A DNA stretch of 64,000 nt, taken from assembly GCA_028554645.1 (NCBI GenBank), contig JAQOOI010000076.1:1178001-1242000 (forward strand), read 5' to 3'. Positions 1 to 11,920 of the stretch are shown here, one piece after another. The notes beneath the pieces are model-generated. The model saw nothing but the letters and a program-made list of their open reading frames with translations. It ran no database searches and was not told the DNA's origin. Made by a program: the position numbers and the translations under genes. How positions within the stretch are numbered: position 1 is the first letter of the stretch; each line of letters opens with the position of its first letter. The stretch is from Omphalotus guepiniiformis (taxonomy: Eukaryota; Basidiomycota; Agaricomycetes; Agaricales; Omphalotaceae).

Positions 1-164
1 TCTCAGGACAACCGTAAAACTCACTCAGTTGTTCCTTCTAAGCGGGTTCGACAATCATAAAACACCTCCTTTGTTATATCATTATATCTACGCATGTCTA
101 AAACATCTGTGGTTTAGTGCTGTATGTAAATGAATAACTTCTTTGTGCTATCACATATCAGTGT

Positions 165-450
165 GTATTGGTGCATCGCAGGTTGTTGTGTACCGGTGCG
201 TACCACACATACCTGCAGTTGCATACCAGTGCGTATCATCACATACAATTGTCTACCGGTGCGTACTATCACTTTCAGTTGCGTACCAGTGCGTACCATC
301 ATATCCCGTTGCGTACCATCACATACCTTTGCGTACCATGTATTGCATATCATCACGTACTTGCTATGTACCATTGCGTACCACTGCGCAACCACTGCAT
401 AACATTGTGTATCACTGCGTAACATTGCATACCATGATGTAACACATTGT
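165..450. repeat. Degenerate 30-bp minisatellite
   Basis: The segment repeats a unit of about 30 bp built from two halves of the kind 'gtgcgtacca' and 'atcacatacc'. About four clear copies lie between roughly 186 and 312. To the right they decay into shorter 12-18 bp subunits (gcgtaccat, gcgtaacat). Because 30 is a multiple of three, several frames on both strands stay open and encode ten-residue repeats such as VRTGTQLKVI. These open frames are a product of the repeat and are not genes. A related motif (ttgcgtaacc) recurs near 1355-1395. Confidence 0.8.
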
Positions 451-1535
451 ACATCCTTACATGTGTCTTTGCATGATCATGGCATAACCACACCTACATA
501 TTGACAGCTTCGAGGGGTGATGTTTGTGAATCCAAATGAATAGTAGTCGTGGTTTCCTACAGTGCACTTGTGTACTTCACATGTACTACATGGTATCATA
601 CTGCATGACATTCTCCAAGGCTCAATCTTCCAAGGAGAGCCCTGATTTGGATTGCAAGGTTTTCAGGACAGCAAGTGTGGCCAGATAGTCACTATAGATT
701 GAGGGTCAATGAACCACATAGATATGGCATAACTTCGTACTAAAACTGCTAGAGCCAAGTTCACACAATGGCGGGAACATATTGTTCAATCCGTGCTTCA
801 AGCTAGGCCACTTCGATAAATGCAACATGTTTCACGGCTGAGTCCAAGTTGACGCTTCTGCTCCTGCTTGGCTGACCAAAACTCCCGCTGCTAAACGGAC
901 ACACAAAGACATCTCAGTGTCAGATGTGTTTTTCCCTCAAGAACAGCAGTCCTCCAAAGGCAAATGATATTGTCATGTTTCTTCTGAACAACCAAGTCTA
1001 CGACGTGTTCCAGTTCAATGAAGGACAAGGCTCAGACGAGAAACTTGAATGAAGTTAAGATGATCTCGAACCCGGAACTATACTCCTTGTCACTGATCAA
1101 CGATGGTCAGGAAACACTAGCATGTACATTGGATAACCTTTGCCTACCACTGCGCAAATGACTTCTTGATTTTCGGGCTACACAACCACAGAGCCAAATG
1201 CCTTGCGGCTCGTCCTAGGCTATTTGTCCTCGAATGATAAAGGTGAGAAGAGAGGATGATACAATGCAAATAACAAATCTACTCACATGTGTGTGTGAAA
1301 GCTCCTTTGAAGACACTGTCGACGTCGTGGTCCACCCTTTGTCTCCTGCCAGACTTTGCGTGACCTTGCGTAACCAGGCGTAACCTTGCGTTATGTCCAC
1401 GCAGAGGGTCACGCAAAATGCTAATGGCCCCAACTTAGCCTGATCTGAGGATCATGCCTGCCGCCGGCCTCGGCAGCTGAGTTGTTGACGCGTTGTTTAT
1501 CCCAAACCTTCAAAGTATTCCTTATACCTGTTGTT
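451..1535. other. Gene-free stretch left of the DUF1917 gene
   Basis: I see no open frame with protein-like composition and no recognisable RNA gene here. Several copies of a 'gcgtaac' motif at about 1355-1395 resemble the minisatellite at 165-450. The last few hundred bases should contain the promoter of the gene starting at 1536, but I see no clear TATA element. Confidence 0.5.
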
Positions 1536-3178
1536 ATGTCTAGGAATGAAGACTCAGTTTCTTCTGGATACAAATACTCATGGGACTCGCAGTCAGATCT
1601 TCCTCTCAAAGAGTACCTGAAAAAGGTGAGCTTCGTGTGAATAGTTACCCTGGTGGCCATTTCAACAATTGCTCTCTCTAGTTCAGACCTTCTATGGTTC
1701 AGAATGACGGTACCAAGCCTGTGCGAGTCATTGACCTCATTTCGAGGCGTATCTGACGTGTCTTGCAGTGGATTTGGGTTACGGGAAAAGAGTTTAGTAA
1801 AACTGGAGGTGTTGAGGCTGTCGCACGCGAAATGGAGGCTATCGAGACTGGAACTGAACTCTGTAGGCATTAAGCATCCGTTTAGACTGAAACTGATGGC
1901 ATGGTGTTGATTCAGTGAATGAAATTACCGCCAAAGTAGAAAGCATCAAGGTATATGTGTAGAATGTAACCGATGTCCGTCGTGCTGACTCTAGCACCAG
2001 AACGATAGTTCAATTCCTATCAGGTCCAATAAGAAAACAGGTGCTAAAAGCAAAAAGGAAGTTCGCGAAGAGGTGAGTTGTCCTCAGATGTGCCGTGTTA
2101 TTCATCTCTTCATCGAGGAAATTCAAAGGTACAACTTGAAGCAACGACAAAACTCAAGGACATAGCCCAAAAGAGTGGTTACGTTCAAGGAAAATGGTGA
2201 GCTTTCTCGCTTTCTCGCTTGCTTATATAGCTTTGTTTTTCATGGACTATGACACCTAGGTTATTGTTCGCCCCAGCTGAGAAAGTAGACATGATATGGT
2301 CAAGCCTTGCCAGTCAGTCCTCACGCGCATTTATACTATTATGCTGTTTTTTATTCAATCTTCGCATTAGCCTCACTTGTTGAAGGTGCATTAGCCAACA
2401 CACCTGCATATTCTGCCAAAGTGGCGACCTCGCCCGAGAACGAAACTCCCAACTACCAACATGTCATTTGCCTTTATCTCCCCAATGTATATGATAAAGA
2501 TGCTGTTACCAAAGTAAGTATTCTCCACAGCGGACATCATGAGAAGCCTGATATCGTTTCTTTCCAGGTAATGAAAATTCTTCTACGTGAACATGGCTTC
2601 AACCTTTCTGGAGTAAAATCGGACCTGTATACTGTGCTCGGTACGTCGATAGGATGACTTTACCAGAACCATGATGTCACTGTTCTTAGGCATTGATAGC
2701 AAGCATCCTAGCGGTATTCAATCAACTGCAAGTTTTTCTGCTCTCTCATCATAGTACACTATGCATATATTAACATTTTCCCAGACATGGAAGAATAAGG
2801 ACCTGATGAAAGAAGAGGAGATGAAAGTAGGTTGTCTCTTAGTGTTGTCGCTGAACTCGTAATGATAGCGGTCACTAGGCACTCAAGGATGCATTTTTCG
2901 CGGGTCTGAAGGCAGAGCAAAGCACCGAAGCTAAAGAGAAGCCAGTTGAAGCTACCAAAGAACAGGATACAACAGCCAAGCCTAAGCCCAAACTCAAGAA
3001 GAAGGTTCAAGATAACCCCTTTGCATCAGACGATGAAGGTAATACAGATGACGAAGAGAAGAAGAGGAAAGAGGAAGTTTCGAAGCGAAAACAGCTTGTC
3101 AAAAAACGCGTAAAGGATGACGATAGTGAAGAAGAAGAGGAGAGACCAAAGAAGAGAGCAGTGAAATCGAAATCATGA
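1536..3178 (+). CDS. DUF1917 (Bles03/C11orf68-type) family protein
   Basis: Joining twelve exons (1536-1625, 1682-1720, 1769-1862, 1916-1950, 1995-2072, 2129-2196, 2260-2312, 2371-2513, 2568-2640, 2690-2727, 2785-2826, 2879-3178) gives a 350-aa protein with every phase consistent. The central region has the landmarks I associate with the DUF1917 family, whose fold resembles eIF4E: KPWIWVTGK, then GYVQGKWLLF, then a block with VICLYLPNVYDKDAV, and SDLYTVLGIDSKHPSG. The last 100 residues are a charged Lys/Glu tail with KKR clusters that could serve as nuclear localisation signals. The intron 2728-2784 starts with GC instead of GT. The gene converges on the large gene ending at 3339, leaving 160 bp between stop codons. 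The molecular role of the family is not established. Exon phases are certain, the family name fairly so. Confidence 0.8.
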
Positions 3179-3338
3179 GTTACTATTCACCCGTTTTCCC
3201 TGACAGTGGTATTGGACGTCTGGTTTCAAAGAGCCGACATCAAACATCTATTCATGTACATGTATATAGCTACGATTTGTTAACATACAATAATAAGACC
3301 GACCTAATGTACAGATCCAAAAAATGACAATTAAGTAG

Positions 3339-6300
3339 CTATGCTGAAGGACCACTGGCAGGAACAGGAGGAACAGGAGGAGTCTGTATGATCCTGTATG
3401 TCTTGCTCTTTTTAGACTTCCTCTCACCATCATCACCGCCACCACCAGTACCAACCTCAGAAGTTCGCGCCCTTTTGAGGCTCTTCCTCTTAGCAGGCTT
3501 TTTCCGTTTTGAGGACTCATCCAAGCTTTCCTCCTCGCTACCATCTTCTTCAGGCTTGTACGCAGCAGCATCGGGCGCAAGACGTCTGATACGTTTTGTG
3601 GTTTTTCCAATAGATCGTGTCGCCTGCAGCGATTGAGGTGCTATGCTGCCATCCTCAGCCTGCGAGTGTAATTTTGGCCTCTTCGCGTCCGGACTGCCAT
3701 CATACTCGTCTTGACTGTCATCGGACTCGGTTTCAGTAAGAGACCCCGATGAAAGTGAAAAGGTCTCAGCATCGTCGTCTTGTGGCCGTCGTTTGGATGA
3801 CTTATTTGTCGAGGTAGATCCGGCAATAGACAACGGAGCCCGAGAAGATGTGGGTGAAAAGATATTGCCATTGGAAGCGCGGGGAGATCCACCTACTCCT
3901 GGCCCCGAAAGGTCCTTCCAGGATGACCTGCTCAAGGTGGATCTCCTATGGACCACCTTGCGTGCTCTCTCTTCTCCAGGTTTCGGTAGAAAGTACACTT
4001 CATGTTCTTTATCAGGGCCCACCAAGAGCCTGATGACTCCGATCACGTATTCATTGATGCCTAAAGTTTCGATGTCATCGACCTTTCGCAGACTATCTTC
4101 GTAGGTGGCGTCTCCGTGATCTTCTATGTCTTCCTCTCTCATCACTTTTCGATCAACAAGGGAGCATCCCGGAACAAGGAAGAAGATGTGCGGACCGTCT
4201 TCTTCCTCTTCAGGAAGACTAATTTTGTGGTAACGACAATGAGACCGCGTGACTGGAGAATTAGAGGGTGGGCCTTCTCGGTGCACGCTGGTTGCTTGTA
4301 TCACTACGTGGGAGCTTGGGGACGGTTGTGAGGAAGGACCTGCGACAGGACTCTGTTGTTGCGACGCGCTCGGACGAGATATTGAGGGAGCTCGAGCAAC
4401 CTGTCTCTGTACCTGTGTTTGTAAAGTCAATGATGGTCGATTTTGGGGCGGAGGAATCCGTGGTCGGCCGTGATTATGGAACATGAGCTGGGGCATGAAT
4501 GGAGGCGGTGGTGGAGGCGGCGGAGGCGGTCCGGAGGGGCCGGCTTGCAGTCTAGCTAGTGTTGGAGAAGGTTGTGTTAAGGCCGAACCGTCACCAGTCG
4601 ATGTCGAAACGATAGAAGATGCACGACTCCCAGGCTGAAGCAACTTCGCAGCAGAACTAGCACTGGAGCTCGAAGGAGTTTGAGACCCTTGCCGGAGGCG
4701 TTTCCTCTTGCCCTTGTTTTTAGGGTCCACAGAAGCTGAACCCCTCTTCAAAGATTGCTTCGTGCTAAGGGATGCCTCCAATAGGCGCACAGGAACGTTG
4801 CGTTTGCGCTTTGAGCGGCGCGCATTGTTTGATGCGGCACTCGATATGCCACTTTCCTTCTCAGCTACGGCTTTGATAGTTTGCGCTTCCGTATCACCTG
4901 GTGTCTGGTGCGTAGCAGCAGAGGTACTCTTCGTTGCTTCATCGGACGATGGGTCAGACCTGTAGATGAATTAGCTTGATAGGAATAGGTGTCAAAGATG
5001 CACATACGTGGTGAGCTCTTGGTCGTTAGATGATTTCTGCATCAGTACTGAGTCCTTTGAATGGTCTGCAGCTCCATTGACCACGGTGTCGTCACGGGCT
5101 GCAAGTCCATTGGTGACAATATCTTTCTTGAGATCTGCAGCTACGGTGTCTTCATTGCTCGCAGTTCCATCGGCTACAGTATCCTTCTCATGATATGCTG
5201 CTCCTGCGGTATCAATGTCCGTTGATTCTGACACGCTCTTCTCAGCCGGTGTATTGTTCTTCGATACTCCAGGTTTGTCCGAATCAGTTATGTGGTCCGC
5301 TGCGTCAACTGCATGTGAACCCTCCTCCACCTGTAATGAGGCTTCAACAGGCTCTTTAGTTTGAATAGGCTCCGGAGTCCTTCCAGAAATATCACCCTCA
5401 CTAGGGGGAGACGAAAGCTCAGCTGAAGTTACCAAAGGCCCCGATTCAGAAACCACAGAAAGCCCATTTGCTTGACCAGTCGCAGGAGGTGTAACTGTTG
5501 CGACTTCCTGTACTTCATTCTTGTCCACAGCAGAGGCTACAGAAGATGGTTGTGTGACACCCTCAGCAGGCTCTTCATTGCCAAGAGAGTCTTCTCTTGT
5601 TGAAGTCGCCGGCGTTATAACACCATCAGCACCGACGTAAAAATCAGGATCGAGGTCACCCTCTGCATCAGAATCATCTCCACCCTGCTCCACATTGTCA
5701 TCGGTCGAGAGGTTCTCAGGCGCAGACGGGTACTGCAACTCCAAGTCCAAGTCCAAAGACATCCTATCCTCTGCTTGTTCTGGGAGCTGGACTTCACCCT
5801 TCTCTTCATCAGTTGCCGAAGAAATCGAGGTATCGATATCATTCTCATCTCGACCAAGCTCTTCGTCAGTGCTTTCCTCATCCCCGTCACTGTCAAGATC
5901 CATGCCAGGAGTAGAAAGGCTCGCCGGATACGGGTCAGCGTGCAATACCGGAATAGAACTCGTCCGCGTCATTACAACTTCAGCCGTCGATGGTAGGCGG
6001 TGGGGCAGAGAAGCCTTAAGCGCAGCGACCTGATCCACTTTCTCCTCTGATCGCTCAGTGAACATATCGATTTGGTCCAAATCTACATGCTCAGGGACGA
6101 GAGATATGATAGGAGAGTCAGCAGAGTCTGATAGTTTCGTTGTTCCAGGTAGCGAGTTTGTGGTAGGCTCGGGGAGTGCTTGACCGGAAGCAAGAAATGT
6201 ATGCTCACTAGCGTCTTCAGGAGAAAAAGCAGGATGGACCTCATCTTGTGTAGAAGTCTCTGGCATGGGCACGACATCGGAAGGGAGGATATCAGAAGAC

Positions 6301-9236
6301 ACTGTGTCATCGAGAATCTCAGTTACTGAAACCGCTTCAACTGGCTCTGAAGCCGGGGAAGCGGGTATTACGGCAGGGTCAGGACGAGGGCGTTCCGATG
6401 TATCAATTGGAGTGCTTTGCTGAGGTATCCGTAAAGAGCATTCGGCTACCAGTGTCTCCGCTTCAGTCTCAGCAGTTGGTAGGGAATTCGTTGCCAAAGG
6501 AGCTACCGAGTCCGTGAAAGGTGAAACGGGAGCAACGATTTCAGCTTCCAAAACAGCTGCGCCATCCAAGAGACGCGGTTCGGCTACTCTATGAACTTCA
6601 TCGGGTTCAGTATCGTTTGATTCAGGTGCTTTGGCTGGATCTGTGTTTTTGTGGGCAAATTCTCCCAAAGCATATTCTGTGTCGACGCTCATGACACCTA
6701 AACTTGTCTCGCGATCCATCGGTTCCTATAAAGGTTTCCAATTATAAGATGTTCAATAACCAAATGATGCACCATACCACAGTCAGCCTACCCTCCGTCA
6801 TGACTTCCTCCACCTCATACAGCTGCAGCGTACCCTCCGTGACAGGGCCTGCGACAGATTCTACGTCAAAGTCACCATCGGCGTGGTGGTGGTTCATATC
6901 TGGCTCGTCATCTGTCAGGACTTCATCGACGGTGTATTCCGGTTCAGCTTGAATGGGCGACGGTGGTCTTTCCTCCACCTCAAGGTCGTCCTGATAATCA
7001 CCTTGTACGGAATGCACTGTCGTAGGGGATACCAAATCGATCTGAATCGGGGCAGAGTCCTCGATCTCTGCGACCTCATCCCCAGCCTCTTCAGGAGAAA
7101 TATATTCAAAGTGTATTTCAACATCGGCATCAGACTGTTGTTGAAGGGTGTGTTCCTTCGGGGCTGACTCGGGGGCAAACTCGGGGGCAAGAAACATTAT
7201 ACCGGTGTTCTCCAGCAATGCAGCCGTACCTGGCAATGCTGTGTGATATGAGATTAGCTGTACTTAGTTGCAAAACCAAGATTACTGACCTTCAGTAATT
7301 GAAGCGCTCGCTGGCTCGACTTCAACCTCAGATGTCTCAACGACATCCTTTCCTTCTTCCCTGGCATCCATGATATCAAGGTCGCTTGTTCCAAGTGGTA
7401 GTTCTCGTCCATCAATTTCGTCCTCTTCTGCTTCATCCTCTTCATTCTCTCCCAACTTTGGTTCTTCCTCTCGCGCTTCATGTTTCTCCAACCCATCATC
7501 GACGTGCAGAGGGACATGACTTCCCACGTTTGGTATATCCTCGTCCAATGAAGGACCGAGAGACCGGCGATCTGAGGACGATGAGTAATTACAAGTATGT
7601 CTGAAAAATGTTTACATACCAATGTTGTATGGTTCATCCTCTAGGTCACCATATAGTTCCTCCAACATATTCTTCGGAGAGACGTGAGATTCAATTTCGA
7701 AACATACGCTGGGAGGGCTTGAGCCAGGTAACGGACTGGAGCCAGGGAAGTGACGTTCATCTTCTTTCTGCCCCTCTTCCACATCGTCCAGGAAGTCAAA
7801 AATTTCAGGTTTCAAGTTCCGTGGCAAAGCATGTTGCGATGCCAAAGGAGAATTGGGCAGTGGGCCTTGGAAAGCGACATCTGCAGCAGCAACACTCAAG
7901 TTATCTGCGCTGTTGGGCGTCATGATGCCAGGTGTTAAAAATGTTCCGATATCACTACCGACGTCGAGCTCATTGAGACGGTCAGCAGTGATAGAGAACG
8001 TGGAATCCAAGCTGACGCTGCCTCCAGAGAAGAAATCTTCTGCATAAGTCTGGGGGCCGGCCCAGGGATCTGAGATGCTGACTGGCTGTTGCATGCATGG
8101 CCCATTAATGACTGGTACAGGAAAGGCTTGACATGGCGAATTAAACAAATGAACAGAACGCCTTAGACAGCCGACTCACCAGTATTGTCTTCCGAAGGTT
8201 GTACTTCTAACTCGTCGATCTCATAATCTTCTTCTTCAAAAAGTCCATCACTAAGATCCTCCTGAGAAGGATAGGCCAGCCCCGACTCATCCCTGTCGTT
8301 ATCTTCCTCGATTAAGACACTATCATCTGCATTTCTGGACGCGTCTACAACCGAGACAACTATATGCGAATGTTTTCGCTGGGGTGTCGCAAGGCCAATC
8401 TCGTCGGAATACTCCTCCTCTGATCCCGCTGCTTCTACTTCCACTGGGGGCTGCTTGTTTTCGTCGTTTTCTTCATCTGATTCCACTTCTACTTCCACTG
8501 GAGGCTGCTCATTCTCGTCATTCTCTTCATCCTCTTCCCTGTCAGATATGTAAACAACGGCCTCTTCATCTTCCTCCTCGTCCGCATCCCTGCTCCGTGC
8601 CATACGATTATCTTCGTCTTCGTATTCAGCCTCGTCAGCAGAGTGCTCCTCTTCGGATCTGCGTTCGCTGCGGGTAAATGATCCAGAGAGCTGGCCGTTA
8701 TGTCGTCTAACATGTCGGGCAAAAACATCGTCCTCCTCGTCCTCCTCTTGCTCCCCTTCGTCCTCCTCAAAACTGCCCTCCTCGTATGACTCCTCAGAGC
8801 CTGCTTCTTGCTCAGCATCAGAGTCCAAGTCAAGCTCAATAGGCTCGTCCAAAGTTCCTGGTCCCAGTCCAGGACCTTCCATCGGATCTCGAGCCTTCCC
8901 TTTCCCAACAGAACGCCATTTCCGTATTTCAGCTAACGAGTCGTCATTTTCTTCGTCGGTATCCTGAGACTCTGAATCTGAGGCATGAAACTCGCGCTCT
9001 GCATCAAGTGGGGAAATGTTGTTAGCCGTCTCATCTTCAGGTTCATCCTCGTGGCCAAGAGCTTTGCGAAGAGCACCGGTGATATCCCCAATCCACGCGT
9101 CAAATTGAGGCTGAGTGAACTTGTCGAATGGATTGTGGATAGGTGCTTTCGGCAGTTTTGACCTTGAAGAGACTGAAGAAGGAGTTGGATGAGGTGCTGA
9201 AGGTACTTTTGAAAATGGGGAAAAGGAGGAATACAT
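3339..9236 (-). CDS. Very large acidic, mostly disordered protein of unknown function (1,876 aa)
   Basis: Six exons join in consistent phase: 9236-8180, 8111-7620, 7571-7290, 7238-6778, 6725-5008, 4959-3339. The N-terminus (residues 1-60) has a short ordered block, NPFDKFTQPQFDAWIGDI. Residues 60-350 are extremely Glu/Asp rich. The middle is Ser/Thr/Glu/Pro-rich with local duplications: a QPPVEVE unit twice near 8420-8520, and a run of related DTV..NG/DG units near 5040-5200. Around residues 1576-1670 there is a compact ordered module beginning SHCRYHKISLP and containing FLVPGCSL, GDATYEDSL, NEYVIGVIRLLVG and VYFLPKPGE, with only short charged stretches. Near residues 1385-1415 and in the C-terminal 150 residues there are basic clusters suggesting nuclear localisation. 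I do not recognise the family. The single gene model rests on open frames abutting good GT-AG sites; it could still be two genes, since no transcript data are available. Confidence 0.7.
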
Positions 9237-10587
9237 CGCAGCTCGAGGCTATCGAAGAAACCGATTAGAAGAGCTCACCGGTGGCCAGAGACAAGTAATT
9301 CTTGAGTCACGCGTAACGCGTTTTATTGTATACTCTTGTTTACCATGTCCTCCTGGCTTCACTTCGTTCCTATAACTTGCAAACCTAAGACGCTTCTATC
9401 TTCCTTCCTCGATCTTCACGTCTTTCGCTGGTCTTCGAAAGCTAAAAGCAACCTGAAACCGTCTGGCCTTCCTTCAAATAGCTACTGAAAACATCGTTCT
9501 GGCAGGGGTCTTCCAGAACCATCCTTAGCAAGAGACTCCACAACTTGGATTCCTTCTAGCAGAAGAACTTGGACTCGATTTCATGAAGAAGTGGAAATAA
9601 TCTTCTGTTGCGTTCATGATGATTTCCTGACTGGTGTACATAAACATGGCAAAACGACATCTCCATTCGCCCTAGAAAGATTGGACTATGAGTCTTACGC
9701 TGATATAGCTCTTTGATTTTCCAGTAGTGCATGATGTCGACAGCCTTTGCAGTCAAAGGCGAGTCTCCGAGAGAAATAGGTTTACTGTCGCAACTAGGGT
9801 GAATGGGACATCACCTATAGTTGTGCTGTACACTAGATAGGCCGTCCTGTCATTGATTCATGCTGCCCTAATGGCAGTAGCTCATTCCTAGAAAGACATC
9901 CTCGGCAAGAACACAGCCCTGAAGTTTGGCCCGACGTGTCCCAGTATCAAGTCTACTGAGTACTGAGGTCGGAAGTAGGGGCGGGCAGTGCTCCACTAGA
10001 CTTGAACACAGTATGTGTCCAGTGGTCTGGACGAAGTCAAACGCCGATTCGTAACACAACTCTATAGAGGTTCTGCGGAGTACGGCACCGTGCAGAAATC
10101 GGAGGACATGTACATAGGCTCATACTTCCGTCAACCAAGTATATCTCGTCTTCAAATCAAGTCCGAATCAATTGCCACTCAATAGCGGGAAGTAGAGACC
10201 CAACAACCATTTATTCGGTGCTTTCATGGTGCACCCGCTTGCCGTGCTTAGTGCTGTCAGTAGTGAAATCTCAAACTATGTCGCCTCGATTTTGAAGTCG
10301 AGCGTGTTCTAGCTATCGGTAGCCCAGATAAATATCGACATAACTATAATGATTCCGTTGACCCACGCCTATACAACATCATTATGCGAGTTCTGCTCAA
10401 AGAATCTGATGTTCTTCCCGTTTCTCAACTCTTTGATTCAAATGAACGTCTTGTACTGAATTACTTACAGGCGGTACTTATTTACACATCTGTTATTTGT
10501 ATTCATGGTCGGTTATTCACCGTTTCACCATTTCACGACAATCGACTCGGCAGGTCAAACACGCGTCAAAGCGACAATTACACTAAC
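9237..10587. other. Gene-free stretch
   Basis: This 1.35-kb gap separates the divergent large acidic gene and the UPF0029 gene. Open frames here are under 70 codons, apart from the upstream extension of the UPF0029 frame from 10384, and none has a recognisable motif. It should hold both promoters. I see no repeats or RNA genes. Confidence 0.5.
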
Positions 10588-11372
10588 ATGAGCACCTCCA
10601 ACTTGGATTCCTTCGTTCATCGTACTCGACCCCTCCCGATCGCAAAAGCGACCTCGCAAGAGGTTCGTGATCGTGGATCTACCTTCGTTGCGAATATCTT
10701 TCGTGCCACCACCCCAGAAGAAGCAAAAGCTGCGATAAATCATTTGAAGAACGTGATTCACGCCGCTAAACCAGCTAATCATGAAATCTATGCTTGGAGA
10801 TGCATGGTTTTGAAGCCAGGGCAAACAGGGCTCGGTGGCCCGGATGATTTTGTGCTCAATTTCAGTACTGACGACGACGGTGAACGATGGGCGGGAGGGC
10901 GAATACTCAAAGTCATGGAATCGCAGGCTGTAATTGATGCCGTTGTGATTGTTAGTCGTTGGTTCGTATTGCAATTATGCATGGACTTCCTGCTTTCTGT
11001 AATAAATGGTTCTACAGGTATGGCGGTATAATGCTCGGACCTGCTAGGTTCACTCATATAGAGACATGTACAACAGAAGTCTGTCGTGCTTTCAAGGTCA
11101 AAGAGGAACTAGAAGAGTGTGTATCGATACTACCCACTCTAGATAATATCTTGGCGGAACTTCGTGAAGAGCTTGCGGAACTATCTACCGCTGCCGGAAA
11201 TCCGCCGTCTGCTGCTGGCAGCACAAGGAAGCCACCTGATTATGCCTCCTGGACAGAGTCAGATCTGCCTAAAGCGAAGAAATTAGTCGTTGCACGAGAG
11301 AAGGCTATCGCTACCGTGAAAAACATGATAGCCAAACAACGCGAAGTCACAGAAAGCTCAGGGCAAGCATAA
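10588..11372 (+). CDS. UPF0029 / IMPACT (Yih1) N-terminal-domain protein
   Basis: Two exons (10588-10961 and 11018-11372) give 242 aa. The UPF0029 fold is visible: RGSTFVANIFRATTPEEA, then NHEIYAWRCMV, the DDDGERWAGGRIL motif, and VVIVSRWYGGIMLGPARFTHI, with the intron falling inside the Trp codon of SRWYGG. The donor is GTTCGT, a weak but usable site. The C-terminal 100 residues are helical and Lys/Glu-rich. In yeast Yih1 and mammalian IMPACT the domain is joined to an RWD domain that binds Gcn1 and dampens Gcn2; no RWD domain is visible here, so a Gcn2 role is not implied. I chose the ATG at 10588. The frame is open upstream to 10384, but that extension does not look like this family. Confidence 0.85.
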
Positions 11373-11920
11373 ACCTTTCCCAGGTAAGCTTTTCGAAAAG
11401 TTGCTGAAATTCAAAGGGGTGAATAGTGGACATAGTATACCTGGCTGGCGATTAGATGTGTTCATAACTTGACCAAGCTCGCCCACAATTTCTCGGTGCA
11501 GACGGATTGTGCCTTGAAGATATCATTTTGCTTGAAAGCGCAGGATAACACCCAGGAGTCTCCCCATTGGACACGCATAGAGTACATAGCTAATCCCTTC
11601 CTGGCGAAGTAGCACCCGTACGCGTTCAGTTCTAGAAACAAGATTGTACCCATACCACGCTGAATACTAACAGAAGGCGTTAAAGTGCCTAATGGGCTTG
11701 GATAAGACGTGAATCGTCGTATAATGCTCTATCGTCTATCATAGAAAGTGATACCAAATAATATGCGGGTGCGCGGTCCTCAGTGTAGATACAATATTAG
11801 GCGAAGATGCTGAGCACACCGTCCAAGTAATGTGGAAGATAAAAAAACAAGAGGCCCCAGTTGTTCCGAAAAAAGCTGTGCATATCCACCCTACAAGATC
11901 ATTTCAAAATAGCTAGGTAG
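11373..11920. other. Gene-free interval between convergent genes
   Basis: The UPF0029 and RER1 genes converge across this 548-bp interval. It should hold both 3' untranslated regions. I see nothing else in it. Confidence 0.5.

Noticed and set aside
114..442. Four overlapping open frames of 84-103 codons on both strands
   Set aside because: They all follow the 30-bp repeat and have repetitive peptides; open frames on both strands at once are explained by the repeat.
1653..1910. Plus-strand 85-codon frame
   Set aside because: It is a shadow frame of exons 2 and 3 of the DUF1917 gene; the correct frame gives KPWIWVTGKEF.
10384..10587. N-terminal extension of the UPF0029 gene from an upstream ATG
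   Set aside because: The extension has no family-like sequence, and a good ATG follows at 10588 just before the conserved domain.
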